From Denitratisoma sp. DHT3 (GTDB lineage Bacteria; Pseudomonadota; Gammaproteobacteria; Burkholderiales; Rhodocyclaceae): a DNA stretch of 64,000 bases. A model generated the notes under the pieces. It had not been told where the DNA came from, made no database searches, and was given only the letters and a program-made list of their open reading frames with translations. Below, one piece after another: positions 45,546-54,635 of the stretch. How positions within the stretch are numbered: position 1 is the first letter of the stretch; each line of letters opens with the position of its first letter. The position numbers and the translations under genes are program-made. The stretch spans positions 3,334,047-3,398,046 of the forward strand of contig NZ_CP020914.1 of the NCBI RefSeq assembly GCF_007833355.1, read 5' to 3'.

Positions 45546-45877
45546 GGTTTGATTTTAATTCGAATCGACGGTACCGCAATGCGGGCCACGGATTGGAATA
45601 TGGGGGCGATTTGGCTCTAAATCCAGTCGGAGACCGACTGTTGGAATGTTGTCGCGCAACAAAAAAAAATCTTGACGCGAAAATACAAAGTGCGTAAAAG
45701 GCGAACGGTGTTTGCTTCACGGTCAAACTGCAGTGGTCGCCCCGGGGTTCTTCAGATTCCTGGATTGCCGCCCGGTCCCTTCCGCAGTTGTGATCTTGTT
45801 CAGGCATGTCCCGGCACCTCGATTCCCAGAGGTCAATGCGGCGCCGGAGTTTTGATCAACGCAAAGGAAGAAGGTTT
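45546..45877. other. clpS/csp divergent intergenic region
   Basis: The 332-bp gap holds a candidate sigma-70 promoter for the cold-shock gene (45672-45700) and, downstream of it, a leader of about 170 nt, as is usual for csp mRNAs. The stretch 45661-45700 is A-rich, including nine consecutive A bases. The clpS-proximal part (45546-45660) should contain the clpSA promoter, but I cannot point to clear boxes. No small gene was seen. Confidence 0.6.
45672..45700 (+). promoter_or_regulatory. Candidate sigma-70 promoter of the cold-shock gene
   Basis: TTGACG (45672-45677) matches five of six -35 bases. A 17-bp spacer then leads to TAAAAG (45695-45700), matching four of six -10 bases. Transcription from about 45707 would give a roughly 170-nt untranslated leader before ATG 45878. 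Confidence 0.55.
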
Positions 45878-46081
45878 ATGGCAACTGGTACTGTCAAGTG
45901 GTTTAACGACGCCAAGGGTTTCGGCTTCATTACGCCGGATGATGGTAGCGAAGATCTGTTCGCGCATTTTTCCGCCATCACTATGTCTGGGTTCAAAACA
46001 CTGAAGGAAGGCGAAAAGGTTTCCTTCGATGTTACCCAGGGCCCCAAAGGCAAGCAGGCCTCGAACATTCAGAAGGCCTAA
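45878..46081 (+). CDS. Cold-shock protein (CspA family)
   Basis: I start at ATG 45878 ([18 protein letters not shown]), giving 67 residues, the normal single-domain length. RNP1 KGFGFI and RNP2-like DLFAHF are present, so it binds single-stranded RNA and DNA and melts mRNA secondary structure. GGAAGAAGG precedes the start. The long leader, promoter and a strong terminator make it monocistronic. Whether it is cold-inducible or constitutive cannot be told. Confidence 0.95.
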   Translation: MATGTVKWFNDAKGFGFITPDDGSEDLFAHFSAITMSGFKTLKEGEKVSFDVTQGPKGKQASNIQKA

Positions 46082-46108
46082 GACGGCGTCGGCGACAGCA
46101 CCGACACC

Positions 46109-46145
46109 AAAGAAGAAGCCCGCCTTGCGCGGGCTTCTTCTTTTT
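46109..46145 (+). terminator. Intrinsic terminator after the cold-shock gene
   Basis: Perfect 15-bp arms AAAGAAGAAGCCCGC (46109-46123) and GCGGGCTTCTTCTTT (46129-46143) flank a 5-nt loop. The right arm runs into TTTTT (46141-46145), giving a strong U-tract for the plus-strand gene. Confidence 0.93.
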
Positions 46146-46171
46146 GGCGCGCCCGTGTCGGGTGCACGAAG

Positions 46172-46201
46172 AAAAACGGCCCGCCATGACCGGCGGGCCG
46201 T
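46172..46201 (-). terminator. Intrinsic terminator after icd
   Basis: Perfect 10-bp arms ACGGCCCGCC (46176-46185) and GGCGGGCCGT (46192-46201) are followed on the minus strand by TTTTTC. It lies 34 bp beyond the icd stop codon. Confidence 0.88.
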
Positions 46202-46234
46202 GATCCTGGGTGCTTGCGCGGTGCGCCTGGTTGC

Positions 46235-48471
46235 TCAAGCGTGCGTTGTCGCCAGGGTGGCGTTGAAGGTCGGGCTCGGACGCATGACGGCTTCGCATTT
46301 GGCGGCGTCGGCCTTGTAGTAGCCGCCGATGTCGGCCGGCTTGCCTTGCACCGCCTTGAGTTCCGCGATGATCTGCGCTTCGCTCTTGGCCAAGGCGGCG
46401 GCGAGGGGCGCAAAGCGGGCGGCCAGTTCCTTGTCCTCGGTTTGCGCGGCCAGTTCCTGGGCCCAATACATGGACAGGTAGAACTGGGAGCCGCGGTTGT
46501 CCAATTCACCGGTCTTCGGCGAGGGGGACTTGTTGTTGTCGAGGAGCTTGCCGGTCGCCGCGTCGAGGGTCCTGGCCAGCAGCTTGGCGTGCGGATTGTT
46601 CTCCTTGATGCCGAGATCTTCCAGGGACACCGCCAGGGCAAGGTATTCGCCCAGCGAATCCCAGCGCAGGTGGTTTTCCTGAGTCAGTTGCTGGACGTGC
46701 TTGGGTGCCGAGCCGCCGGCGCCGGTCTCGTACATGCCGCCCCCGCCATCAGCGGGACGATGGACAGCATCTTGGCCGAGGTGCCGAGTTCCATGATCGG
46801 GAACAGGTCGGTCAGGTAATCGCGCAGGATGTTGCCGGTCACCGAGATGGTGTCGAGGCCTCGGGCGACGCGCTCCAGGGTGTAGCGCATGGCGCGCACC
46901 TGGGACATGATCTGGATGTCGAGGCCGCTGGTGTCGTGATCCTTGAGGTACTTCTCGACCTTCTTGATCAGCTCGGCCTCGTGCGGACGGTACGAATCCA
47001 GCCAGAAGACGGCCGGCATGCCGGAGTTGCGGGCGCGGGTGACGGCCAGCTTGACCCAGTCGCGGATCGGCGCGTCCTTGACCTGGCACATGCGCCAGAT
47101 GTCGCCGGCTTCCACGTTCTGGGTCAGCAGCACCTCGCCGGTGGCGATGTCGACGATGTTGGCGACGCCGTCCTCGGGGACCTCGAAGGTCTTGTCGTGG
47201 GAGCCGTATTCCTCGGCCTGCTGGGCCATCAGGCCGACGTTGGGCACCGTGCCCATGGTCTTCGGATCGAAGTTGCCGTGCCACTTGCAGAAGTTGATCA
47301 TCTCCTGGTAGATACGGGCGAAGGTGGACTCCGGCATCACGCACTTGCTGTCGTACTGCTTGCCGTCGGCGCCCCACATCATGCCGCCTTGACGAATCAT
47401 CGCCGGCATCGAGGCGTCGACGATGATGTCGTTGGGCGAGTGGAAGTTGGTGATGCCCTTGGCCGAGTCCACCATGGCCAGTCGCGGACGGTGCTCCTGG
47501 CAGGCGTGCAGGTCGCGGATGATCTCGTCGTGCTTGGATTCCGGCAGGGTCTTGATCTTCTCGTAGAGCGTGGCCATGCCGTTGTTGACGTTGATGCCCA
47601 GTTCGTCGAACAGCTTGCCGTGCTTCTCGAAGGCTTCCTTGTAGTAGATCTTCACGCAGTGGCCGAAGACGATGGGGTGCGAGACCTTCATCATCGTCGC
47701 CTTGACGTGCAGCGAGAAGAGGATGCCGGCCTCGCGGCAGTCTTCCATCTCGCGCTCGTAGAACGCGCACAGCGCCTTCTTGCTCATGAACATGGAGTCG
47801 ATGATCTCGCCGGCCAGGAGCGAAACCTTGGGTTTCAGGACCGTGGTCGTGCCGCTCTTGCCGACCAGCTCCATGCGCACATCGCGGGCGCGGTCGAGGG
47901 TCATCGACTTCTCGCCGTGGTAGAAGTCGCCGGTGTGCATGTGGGAGACATGGGTCTGCGACCACTGTTTCCATTCGCCCATCGAATGGGGATGCTTCTT
48001 GGCGTAGTTCTTCACGGCCGCCGGGGCGCGGCGGTCGGAGTTGCCTTCGCGCAGCACCGGATTCACGGCGGAACCCAGGCACTTGGCGTAGCGCGTCTTG
48101 AGCGCCTTCTGTTCGTCGGTGGCGGGGTTTTCCGGGTAGTCGGGGACGGCGTAGCCCTTGCCCTGGAGCTCTTTGATGCAGGCCATCAACTGAGCCACGG
48201 AGGCGCTGATGTTGGGCAGCTTGATGATGTTGGCGTCGGGTTCCAGCGTCTTCTTGCCGAGTTCGGCCAGGGTGTTCGGTACCCGCTGCTCTTCTTTCAG
48301 GTACTCGGGAAACTCGGCCAGCACGCGTGCAGCCACCGAGATGTCCGCCGTTTCAACCGCGATTCCCGCCGGCTCCGTAAAGGTGCGGATGACGGGCAGA
48401 AATGCGCAGGTCGCCAGGAAGGGCGCCTCGTCAGTCAGCGTGTAGATGATTTTTGACTTTGCTGCGGCCAT
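46235..48471 (-). CDS. icd: Isocitrate dehydrogenase (NADP+), monomeric type, with a one-base frameshift
   Basis: The monomeric IDH oxidises isocitrate to 2-oxoglutarate. I start at ATG 48471 ([17 protein letters not shown]), which follows GGAGG. Restoring one base gives about 745 residues, the family length. The first frame covers MAAAKSK to SIVPLMAG and ends at 46684. The second resumes as [18 protein letters not shown] and ends at 46235 ([10 protein letters not shown]). The break lies in a five-C run at 46740-46744 (G-run on the coding strand); a sixth base restores [26 protein letters not shown] and [10 protein letters not shown] are family hallmarks. The lesion is either a sequencing error or a recent inactivation. 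Unless another icd exists, an error is more likely, since this is a TCA-cycle gene. Confidence 0.9.
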
Positions 48472-48645
48472 GTTTCCTCCAGAATGTTTTACGTTGAAAT
48501 CGGCCGCGACGGGTAAGCCTCGACCTGCAAGCGCCGACGCCGGGGGTATCCCGGACATCCGCTGGAACAACTCCTTTATATTTTATCTTTATTCAAAACC
48601 GGATAGCGGGAATATGTTTCACATTACGAAATGACATAAGCGCCA

Positions 48646-48936
48646 ATGTTAAAATCTACTCCATTCAAGGTGCGGTGCGCCGGTCGGGAGGATTTGATCG
48701 AACAGGACGCCAAGGAATACGGTGTCGCCATCCGCGCACTGGCTATCGCCAGCATCTTTCCCGACGACATGCCGTGGAAGAACTTTGGCGTGACGCGCTA
48801 CGGCCGGGTGGCATTCCACGACGATGACGAAATCGAACACATGACCGACTGCAATTTCCGCCGCATTCCGCCCGCGCCCGATCCGGAGCCGTTGCGCTTC
48901 CGCCATTTCTTCCCCCGCGCGGCAGAGGGGGACTGA
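48646..48936 (+). CDS. Small hypothetical protein
   Basis: A 96-residue soluble ORF ([20 protein letters not shown] to FFPRAAEGD). It is rich in charged and aromatic residues, with no signal peptide, TM segment or known motif. GC and codon use match the neighbours, and rluE begins 3 bp after its stop codon, which supports a real gene co-transcribed with rluE. It is divergent from icd (174-bp gap). I do not recognise the family. Confidence 0.6.
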   Translation: MLKSTPFKVRCAGREDLIEQDAKEYGVAIRALAIASIFPDDMPWKNFGVTRYGRVAFHDDDEIEHMTDCNFRRIPPAPDPEPLRFRHFFPRAAEGD

Positions 48937-48939
48937 GTC

Positions 48940-49476
48940 TTGTCCAGGATCGTGCTGTTCAACAAGCCCCACGGCGTGATCACCCAGTTCAGCGGCGGCG
49001 ATGGGCATCCCACGCTGAAGGACTACATTCCGCTGCCCGGCGTTTATCCGGCCGGACGTCTGGACGCCGACAGCGAGGGCCTGCTGGTGCTGACGGACGA
49101 TGGCGCGCTCCAGGCCCGGATCGCGGATCCCCGCCACAAGCTGGCCAAGACCTACTGGGCGCAGGTGGAGCGGGTTCCCGATGCGGAGGCGCTGGCCCGG
49201 CTGCGCCGCGGCGTGGACTTGGGCGATTTCGTCACCCGGCCATGTCAGGCACGCCTGATCGATGAACCCGCGGGACTCTGGCCGCGCGACCCGCCGGTCC
49301 GCTATCGGGCGGCGATCCCCACCGCCTGGGTGGAACTGGTGTTGAAGGAGGGCAAGAACCGTCAAGTGCGGCGCATGACCGCCAAAGTGGGTTTCCCCAC
49401 CTTGCGCCTGATCCGCTGGGCGGTCGGCCCCTGGACCCTGGAGGGACTGTCACCCGGAGAATGGCGCCTGGCGTGA
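48940..49476 (+). CDS. rluE: 23S rRNA pseudouridine synthase, RluE type
   Basis: A 178-residue RsuA/RluE-family pseudouridine synthase without an S4 domain. It appears to start at TTG 48940 (LSRIVLFNKPHGVITQF) after an AGAGGGGG ribosome site. Seen: NKPHGVI, the catalytic Asp in AGRLDADSEGLLVLTDD near residue 42, and GKNRQVRRM. The lack of an S4 domain and the size point to RluE, which modifies U2457 of 23S rRNA; a sister enzyme is possible. Cytosolic. Confidence 0.88.
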   Translation: MSRIVLFNKPHGVITQFSGGDGHPTLKDYIPLPGVYPAGRLDADSEGLLVLTDDGALQARIADPRHKLAKTYWAQVERVPDAEALARLRRGVDLGDFVTRPCQARLIDEPAGLWPRDPPVRYRAAIPTAWVELVLKEGKNRQVRRMTAKVGFPTLRLIRWAVGPWTLEGLSPGEWRLA

Positions 49477-49590
49477 AACAGCAAATCGAAGCGAGCCGAC
49501 CCGCCCCTCGGACGACAGAAAGCGGAAGCAGCCGCTCCCGCTGTCGGCAAGAAGCGCCATCACAAGAAGAGCAAGCATAAGCAAGCCAAC
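49477..49590 (+). other. Short gap with a lysine-rich pseudocoding stretch
   Basis: In the rluE frame just after its stop, the sequence reads KAEAAAPAVGKKRHHKKSKH without a start codon. This composition (Ala/Pro, then Lys/His-rich) resembles the C-terminal tail of small exported basic proteins common in betaproteobacteria. It may be a remnant or chance. No terminator is evident for rluE or the convergent cphA. Confidence 0.3.
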
Positions 49591-52164
49591 TTACCCTGCG
49601 CCCGTGCAGCGGCTGGCGATATGGGCCAGAGCCTCTTCCACCTGGTCGATCAGGACCAGGCAAAGGTCGCCTGGTTCCAACCGCTCCAGGGCGGTATCGA
49701 TGGCCAGGAACTCGCCGCGGATTTCCTCGATCCGGCGGGCCCGGTTGGCCCCTTCCAGGCCCTGGCGCAAGAGCGCCAGCACTTCGCCATCCTCCCGGCC
49801 TCGCTGGCATTGATCCTGGTAGAGCACGACCTCATCGAAAGCGTCGCCCAGAATCCGGGTCTGCTGCCGGATATCCTCGTCGCGCCGGTCGCCGGCGCCG
49901 CTGATGACCACGGTCCGGCGTTTCGTCGGCATGGTGTTCACCGCGTTCACCAGCGCCTGGATGGCATCGGGGTTGTGGCCGTAATCGGCGATCACCGTGG
50001 CGCCCCGGTAGTCGAAGAGATTGAAGCGGCCGGGGGCGGTCCGGGCATCGGCCACGAAACTGCCCAGACCGGCGCGAACCGTCTCCCAATCCAGGTTCAG
50101 CGCCCAGGCGGCGGCCGTGGCGGCCATCACGTTTTCCACCTGGAAGCCGATGTCGCCCTTGCCGGTGATGGGAATCCCGTCCAGCGGCAGGCGCCGCTCC
50201 TCCCAGCCTTCCGCGGCGACGATGTCGTTGCCGTCGACGAAGACCACGCGCCGTCCCTGGGCGCGATGGGTCGCCATCACCGGATGGTTGGGGTCGCGGG
50301 CGAAAAAGGTCACCACCCCCTGGCAGACGGCGGCCATCCGCGCCACCATGGGGTCGGCCGCGTTGAGCACGGCGACGCCCTTGGGCGCGACGTTCTGCAC
50401 GATCACCCGCTTCACCACCGCGAGGTCCTCGACGGTGCTGATGTAGGACAGGCCCAGGTGGTCGCCCAGGCCGATGTTGGTGACCACCGCCACGTCGCAG
50501 CGGTCGAAGGCCAGGCCCTCGCGCAGCACGCCGCCGCGGGCGGTCTCGAACACGGCGGCCTCGACGGCGGGATGCAGCAGCACGTTGCGGGCGCTGCGGG
50601 GACCGCTGCAGTCGCCGGTATCGGTGCGCCGGCCATCGACGTAGACGCCGTCGGTGCTGGTCATGCCGACGCACAGGCCCTGGCTGGCCAGCAGGTGGGC
50701 GATCAGGCGCACCGTGGTGGTCTTGCCGTTGGTGCCGGCCACCGCCACCACCGGAATGCGTCCGTCCTCGCCGTCGGGAAACACCGTGGACACGATGGCC
50801 TCGCCCACCGGGCGGCCTTTGCCGAAGGAGGGCGCCAGATGCATGCGCAGGCCGGGGGCGGCGTTGACCTCGACGATGCCGCCGCCCTGTTCCTCGATGG
50901 GGCGCAACACGCTGTCGCAGACCAGGTCCACGCCGCAGATGTCGAGCCCCACCATCTTCGCCGCCGCCACCGCACGGGCCGCGACTTCGGGATGGACGTC
51001 GTCGGTGACGTCGGTGGCCGAACCGCCGGTGCTCAGATTGGCATTGTTGCGCAGGACCACCCGCATGCCCTTGGGCGGCACCGATTCGGCGCTCAGATTC
51101 TGCGCCGCCAGGCAGGTCAGGGCGATGTCGTCGAAGCGGATCTTGGTCAGCGAGGTGGCATGTCCCTCGCCGCGCCGCGGATCGCTATTGACCTGCTCCA
51201 CCAGCTCGCGCACGGTGTGCGCGCCGTCGCCGGTCACATGCGGCGGTTCGCGCCGGGCGGCCGCCACCAGTTGATCCCCCACCACCAGCAGGCGGTAGTC
51301 CTGGCCGGGCAGGTAGCGCTCCACCAGGATTTCCGAGCTGATCTCGGTGGCGGCGGCATAGGCCGCCTCGAAGCTCTCCCGGTTCTTGATGTTCACCGTG
51401 ACGCCCTTGCCCTGGTTGCCGTCCTGCGGCTTCACCACCACCGGCAGACCGATGTCCAGCGCCGCTTGCCAGCCATCCTCCAGATCGGAGGCCGGACGGC
51501 CCTGCGGCACCGGCACGCCGGCGGCGTCGAGCAGCATCTTGGTGAGCTCCTTGTCCTGGGCGATGGACTCGGCGATAGCGCTGGAACCGTCGGTTTCCGC
51601 CGCCTGGATGCGCCGCTGCCTGCAGCCCCAGCCGAACTGCACCAGGCTGCCTTCGGTCAGGCGCCGGAAGGGAATGCCGCGCAGCATCGCGGCCTGGACG
51701 ATGGCGCCGGTGCTCGGCCCCAGTCGCACGTCCTCGTCGAGCTCCTTGAGCCGCGCCAGGGCGTCCTCCAGATCGAAGGGCTCACCCGTCAGGGCGGTCT
51801 GGCACAGGGTCCGCGCCAAGTCCATCGCCAGGCGGCCCACCGGCTCCTCGCTGTACTCCACCACCACCTGAAAGACCCCGGATTCCACGGTCTGGGTGGT
51901 GCGGCTGAAGGTCACCGGGCAGCCGGCATGGGCCTGCAGCCCGAGGGCGGCGAACTCCAGCGCATGGGCCATGGACACGACATCCCCGTGGCGCGCGGGC
52001 TGCAGCACGCCGATTTCAGGAAAGCGCTGGCGCAGCCGCTCCTCGAAGCCGGCCAGGGTGTCCAGATCGCATTCCTCCGGGGCGCAGGAGACGATCGCCT
52101 CGATCGCGGTGTGGCGGCTCCACAGGTTGGGGCCTCGCAAGGCCCGGATACGAGAGACTTCCAT
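49591..52164 (-). CDS. cphA: Cyanophycin synthetase (CphA1 type)
   Basis: An 857-residue enzyme that polymerises aspartate and arginine into cyanophycin, an insoluble nitrogen reserve, using ATP. Order: an N-terminal cyanophycin domain (about 1-160), an ATP-grasp ligase (PVVVKPQDGNQGKGV near 235, GVDLVCDS, VEVNAAPGLRMHL) and a Mur-ligase-like domain with P-loop AGTNGKTTTVRL near 490, FETARGGVLREG, GRFNLFDYRG and ADYGHNPDA. All active-site motifs look intact. ATG 52164 is 27 bp downstream of cphA', giving a two-gene minus-strand operon. No cyanophycinase is in the window. Confidence 0.96.
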   Translation of the reverse strand: MEVSRIRALRGPNLWSRHTAIEAIVSCAPEECDLDTLAGFEERLRQRFPEIGVLQPARHGDVVSMAHALEFAALGLQAHAGCPVTFSRTTQTVESGVFQVVVEYSEEPVGRLAMDLARTLCQTALTGEPFDLEDALARLKELDEDVRLGPSTGAIVQAAMLRGIPFRRLTEGSLVQFGWGCRQRRIQAAETDGSSAIAESIAQDKELTKMLLDAAGVPVPQGRPASDLEDGWQAALDIGLPVVVKPQDGNQGKGVTVNIKNRESFEAAYAAATEISSEILVERYLPGQDYRLLVVGDQLVAAARREPPHVTGDGAHTVRELVEQVNSDPRRGEGHATSLTKIRFDDIALTCLAAQNLSAESVPPKGMRVVLRNNANLSTGGSATDVTDDVHPEVAARAVAAAKMVGLDICGVDLVCDSVLRPIEEQGGGIVEVNAAPGLRMHLAPSFGKGRPVGEAIVSTVFPDGEDGRIPVVAVAGTNGKTTTVRLIAHLLASQGLCVGMTSTDGVYVDGRRTDTGDCSGPRSARNVLLHPAVEAAVFETARGGVLREGLAFDRCDVAVVTNIGLGDHLGLSYISTVEDLAVVKRVIVQNVAPKGVAVLNAADPMVARMAAVCQGVVTFFARDPNHPVMATHRAQGRRVVFVDGNDIVAAEGWEERRLPLDGIPITGKGDIGFQVENVMAATAAAWALNLDWETVRAGLGSFVADARTAPGRFNLFDYRGATVIADYGHNPDAIQALVNAVNTMPTKRRTVVISGAGDRRDEDIRQQTRILGDAFDEVVLYQDQCQRGREDGEVLALLRQGLEGANRARRIEEIRGEFLAIDTALERLEPGDLCLVLIDQVEEALAHIASRCTGAG

Positions 52165-52191
52165 GGATGGTTTTCCTGAGATGCCGGCGGT

Positions 52192-54381
52192 TCAACCGGC
52201 CCGAACGTTCAAGGTGCGCTCCGCGTTGGCCGGGAGCGCATCGGCGTCGAAGGTGACAATGCCGGTCTGGACCAGATAATCCGGCAGATCGAGGGCCCAG
52301 GCCACGGCCACGGTGGCCAGCATGTCCTCGATGGTGACGGCGGCCGAGCCGCAGCTGGCGGAGATCCGGGCTTCCGTCCGGTCGCCGCGCAGCAGCGCCA
52401 TCTGGCCGGCGCGCAGCACCACCGCGCGTCCGCCTTGCGCGAGATGCGCGGCGACCGCCGGGTTGTCCTCGCGGGCCGCGTAGAAGATCACTTCGCCGTC
52501 GCACAGGCCGGCCATCCGCGCCACCAGCGGGTCGTCGGCGTTGAGCACGGCGGCGCCTCCGGGCAGCACCACGTCGACCTGGGTGCGGAACACGTTATAG
52601 ACCTGCTCCGGCTCGCGCACGTCGAAGGCCGCCAGGCTCTCGGCCCGGTCGAGATGCGTTACCACGCCCACCTGGCAGCGGTCGTAGGTGAGGCCCTCGG
52701 CGAGGATGTCGGCGCCGTCGTTTTCGAATATCGCGACCTTGACGGAACGGTTCAAGAGCACGCGGCGGGCGGATTTCCAGGGACTGCAGTTGCCATCCTG
52801 CACTTGCCGCTGCCCGAAATAGAGGCCGTCGCGGCAGGCCATCCCCAGGGTCTTGCCGCTCAACTGGATCAGCCGCCCCAGCAGCCGCGCGACCATCGTG
52901 GTGCCGCGGGTGCCGGCGATGCCGATGACGGGAATGCGACCCGCGTCCCCCTCCGGGAACAGGTGCTCGACGATCGCCTGGCCTACCGGGCGCGGTTGGC
53001 CGGTAACGGGTTTCAGGTGCATCAGCAGGCTCGGTCCGGCATTGACCTCGACGATGGCACCGCCCTGCGCCTCCAGGGGACGGGAAATGTCCTCCGCCAC
53101 CAGATCGATGCCGGCGATGTCCAGGCCCACGATGCGGGCCGCCAGGGCCACCGAGGCGGCCACTTCGGGATGAACGCGGTCCGTGACGTCGTTGACCATG
53201 TTGCCGTTGCGCTGGATCAGCACCCGCCTGCCCGCGGCGGGGATGGCCTCCCCCTCCAGGCCCTGGCGCGCCAGCAGCAGGCGGGTTGCGGGTTCCCGCT
53301 CCAGGACCAGGGGCTCCAGGGGGAATTCCTCCGCCTCGCCGCGCCGGGGATCGCTGTTGATCTGGGCGTCGATCAACTGGCGCACCGTGGAATCGCCGTC
53401 GCCCTCGATCCACAGGCTGTCGCCGCGGGTGGCGGCCACCAGTTTGCCGCCCACCACCAGCAGACGGTGCTCGTCGCCGCGGACGTAGCGCTCGACGATG
53501 ACCGCGCTGCCTTCGGCGTCGGCCACGCCGAAGGCGGCCTTGACCTCCTCCTCGGTGCCGAGTTCGATCGACACGCCACGGCCATGGTTGCCGTCGCTGG
53601 GCTTGACCACCACCGGCAGGCCGATGTCCTGGGCGGCTTCCCAGGCTTCGTCGGGACTGGCGACGACCTGGCCCTCGGGGACCGGCACGCCGCAGGACTG
53701 CAGCAGGCGTTTGGTCAGATCCTTGTCGCGCGAAATGCCTTCGGCGATCGCGCCGGTGCGGTCGGTCTCGGCGGTCCATACCCGGCGCTGATTGGCGCCG
53801 TGCCCCAGTTGCACCAGATTGCCGTCGTTCAGGCGCAGCGCCGGGATGCCGCGCTCCGCCGCGGCATCGACGATGCTCGCGGTGGAGGGGCCCAGACAGC
53901 GGGCATCGGCCAGCTCATGCAGGCGCGCCACGGTGCCCGCGACATCGAAGGGCGTGTCGTCGATGGCGGCCATCAGCAGGTCGCGGGCGGCATGGAGGCA
54001 GGCGCGGGTGACTTCCTCTTCGCGCGACCGGACCACGACCTTGTACACACCGCGGGTCGAGGTTTCCCGCGCCTTGCCGAAGCCGGTGCGCTGGCCGATC
54101 AGGTTCTGCAGTTCCAGCGTGACGTGCTCCATGATGTGCGCCGGCCACGTGCCTTCGCGCACTCGCCGCAGGAAACCGCCGGGTTCGCCGATGCTGCAGC
54201 GGTGCTCGGCCAGGGTCGGCAGCCAGGCGGAGAGCCGTTCATAGAGGCCGGGTATGGTGTTGGAGGGAGCGTCCTCCAGGTCGCCGATATCCACCAGGGC
54301 CTCCAGGGCCGGGCGGTAGGTCCAGACGTTCGGACCGCGCAAAGGGGTGATCCGCAGGATTTTGATGGTTCTGTCAGCCAT
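52192..54381 (-). CDS. CphA'-type cyanophycin synthetase homologue with degenerate Mur-ligase domain
   Basis: I start at ATG 54381 (MADRTIKILRITPLRGPNVW), giving 729 residues. The N-terminal and ATP-grasp parts are well conserved (PVVVKPSDGNHGRGV, GIDLVAEDI, VEVNAGPSLLMHL). In the Mur-ligase domain the P-loop reads GTRGTTMVARLL: the Lys of GTNGKTT is gone. The protein also ends before the region that in CphA holds GRFNLFDYRG and YGHNPDA. So ATP-grasp chemistry may persist while the second ligase activity should be lost. Second cphA-like genes (cphA') are known beside cphA in betaproteobacteria such as Cupriavidus. It precedes cphA by 27 bp and could act with it. Confidence 0.92.
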   Translation of the reverse strand: MADRTIKILRITPLRGPNVWTYRPALEALVDIGDLEDAPSNTIPGLYERLSAWLPTLAEHRCSIGEPGGFLRRVREGTWPAHIMEHVTLELQNLIGQRTGFGKARETSTRGVYKVVVRSREEEVTRACLHAARDLLMAAIDDTPFDVAGTVARLHELADARCLGPSTASIVDAAAERGIPALRLNDGNLVQLGHGANQRRVWTAETDRTGAIAEGISRDKDLTKRLLQSCGVPVPEGQVVASPDEAWEAAQDIGLPVVVKPSDGNHGRGVSIELGTEEEVKAAFGVADAEGSAVIVERYVRGDEHRLLVVGGKLVAATRGDSLWIEGDGDSTVRQLIDAQINSDPRRGEAEEFPLEPLVLEREPATRLLLARQGLEGEAIPAAGRRVLIQRNGNMVNDVTDRVHPEVAASVALAARIVGLDIAGIDLVAEDISRPLEAQGGAIVEVNAGPSLLMHLKPVTGQPRPVGQAIVEHLFPEGDAGRIPVIGIAGTRGTTMVARLLGRLIQLSGKTLGMACRDGLYFGQRQVQDGNCSPWKSARRVLLNRSVKVAIFENDGADILAEGLTYDRCQVGVVTHLDRAESLAAFDVREPEQVYNVFRTQVDVVLPGGAAVLNADDPLVARMAGLCDGEVIFYAAREDNPAVAAHLAQGGRAVVLRAGQMALLRGDRTEARISASCGSAAVTIEDMLATVAVAWALDLPDYLVQTGIVTFDADALPANAERTLNVRAG

Positions 54382-54635
54382 GGAGAAGGTCAGCGAAGAT
54401 CGGCAGGCGGCCCCGGACCGAGGGGCGGGAGAATTATTTATTGTGGCCCGGTCAACGTGCGGCGTCGAAAATGGTTTACCGATGGACCGCCGCTCCTCCC
54501 GAAGGCTCATCCGGGAGCGTTGAGTATACTGGCGAAGGCGGGGCGATGGCCGGCGGGCCGGTCGTCCCGCAGCTTTCGGGCCCTCCTTGGCGCCGGATGC
54601 CCGCCGTGCGGATTGCCGACCCCAGAACAGGTTTT

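Noticed and set aside
46684-46744. Programmed frameshift in icd
   Set aside because: There is no reason for regulated frameshifting in this enzyme; a homopolymer miscount or recent mutation explains it more simply.
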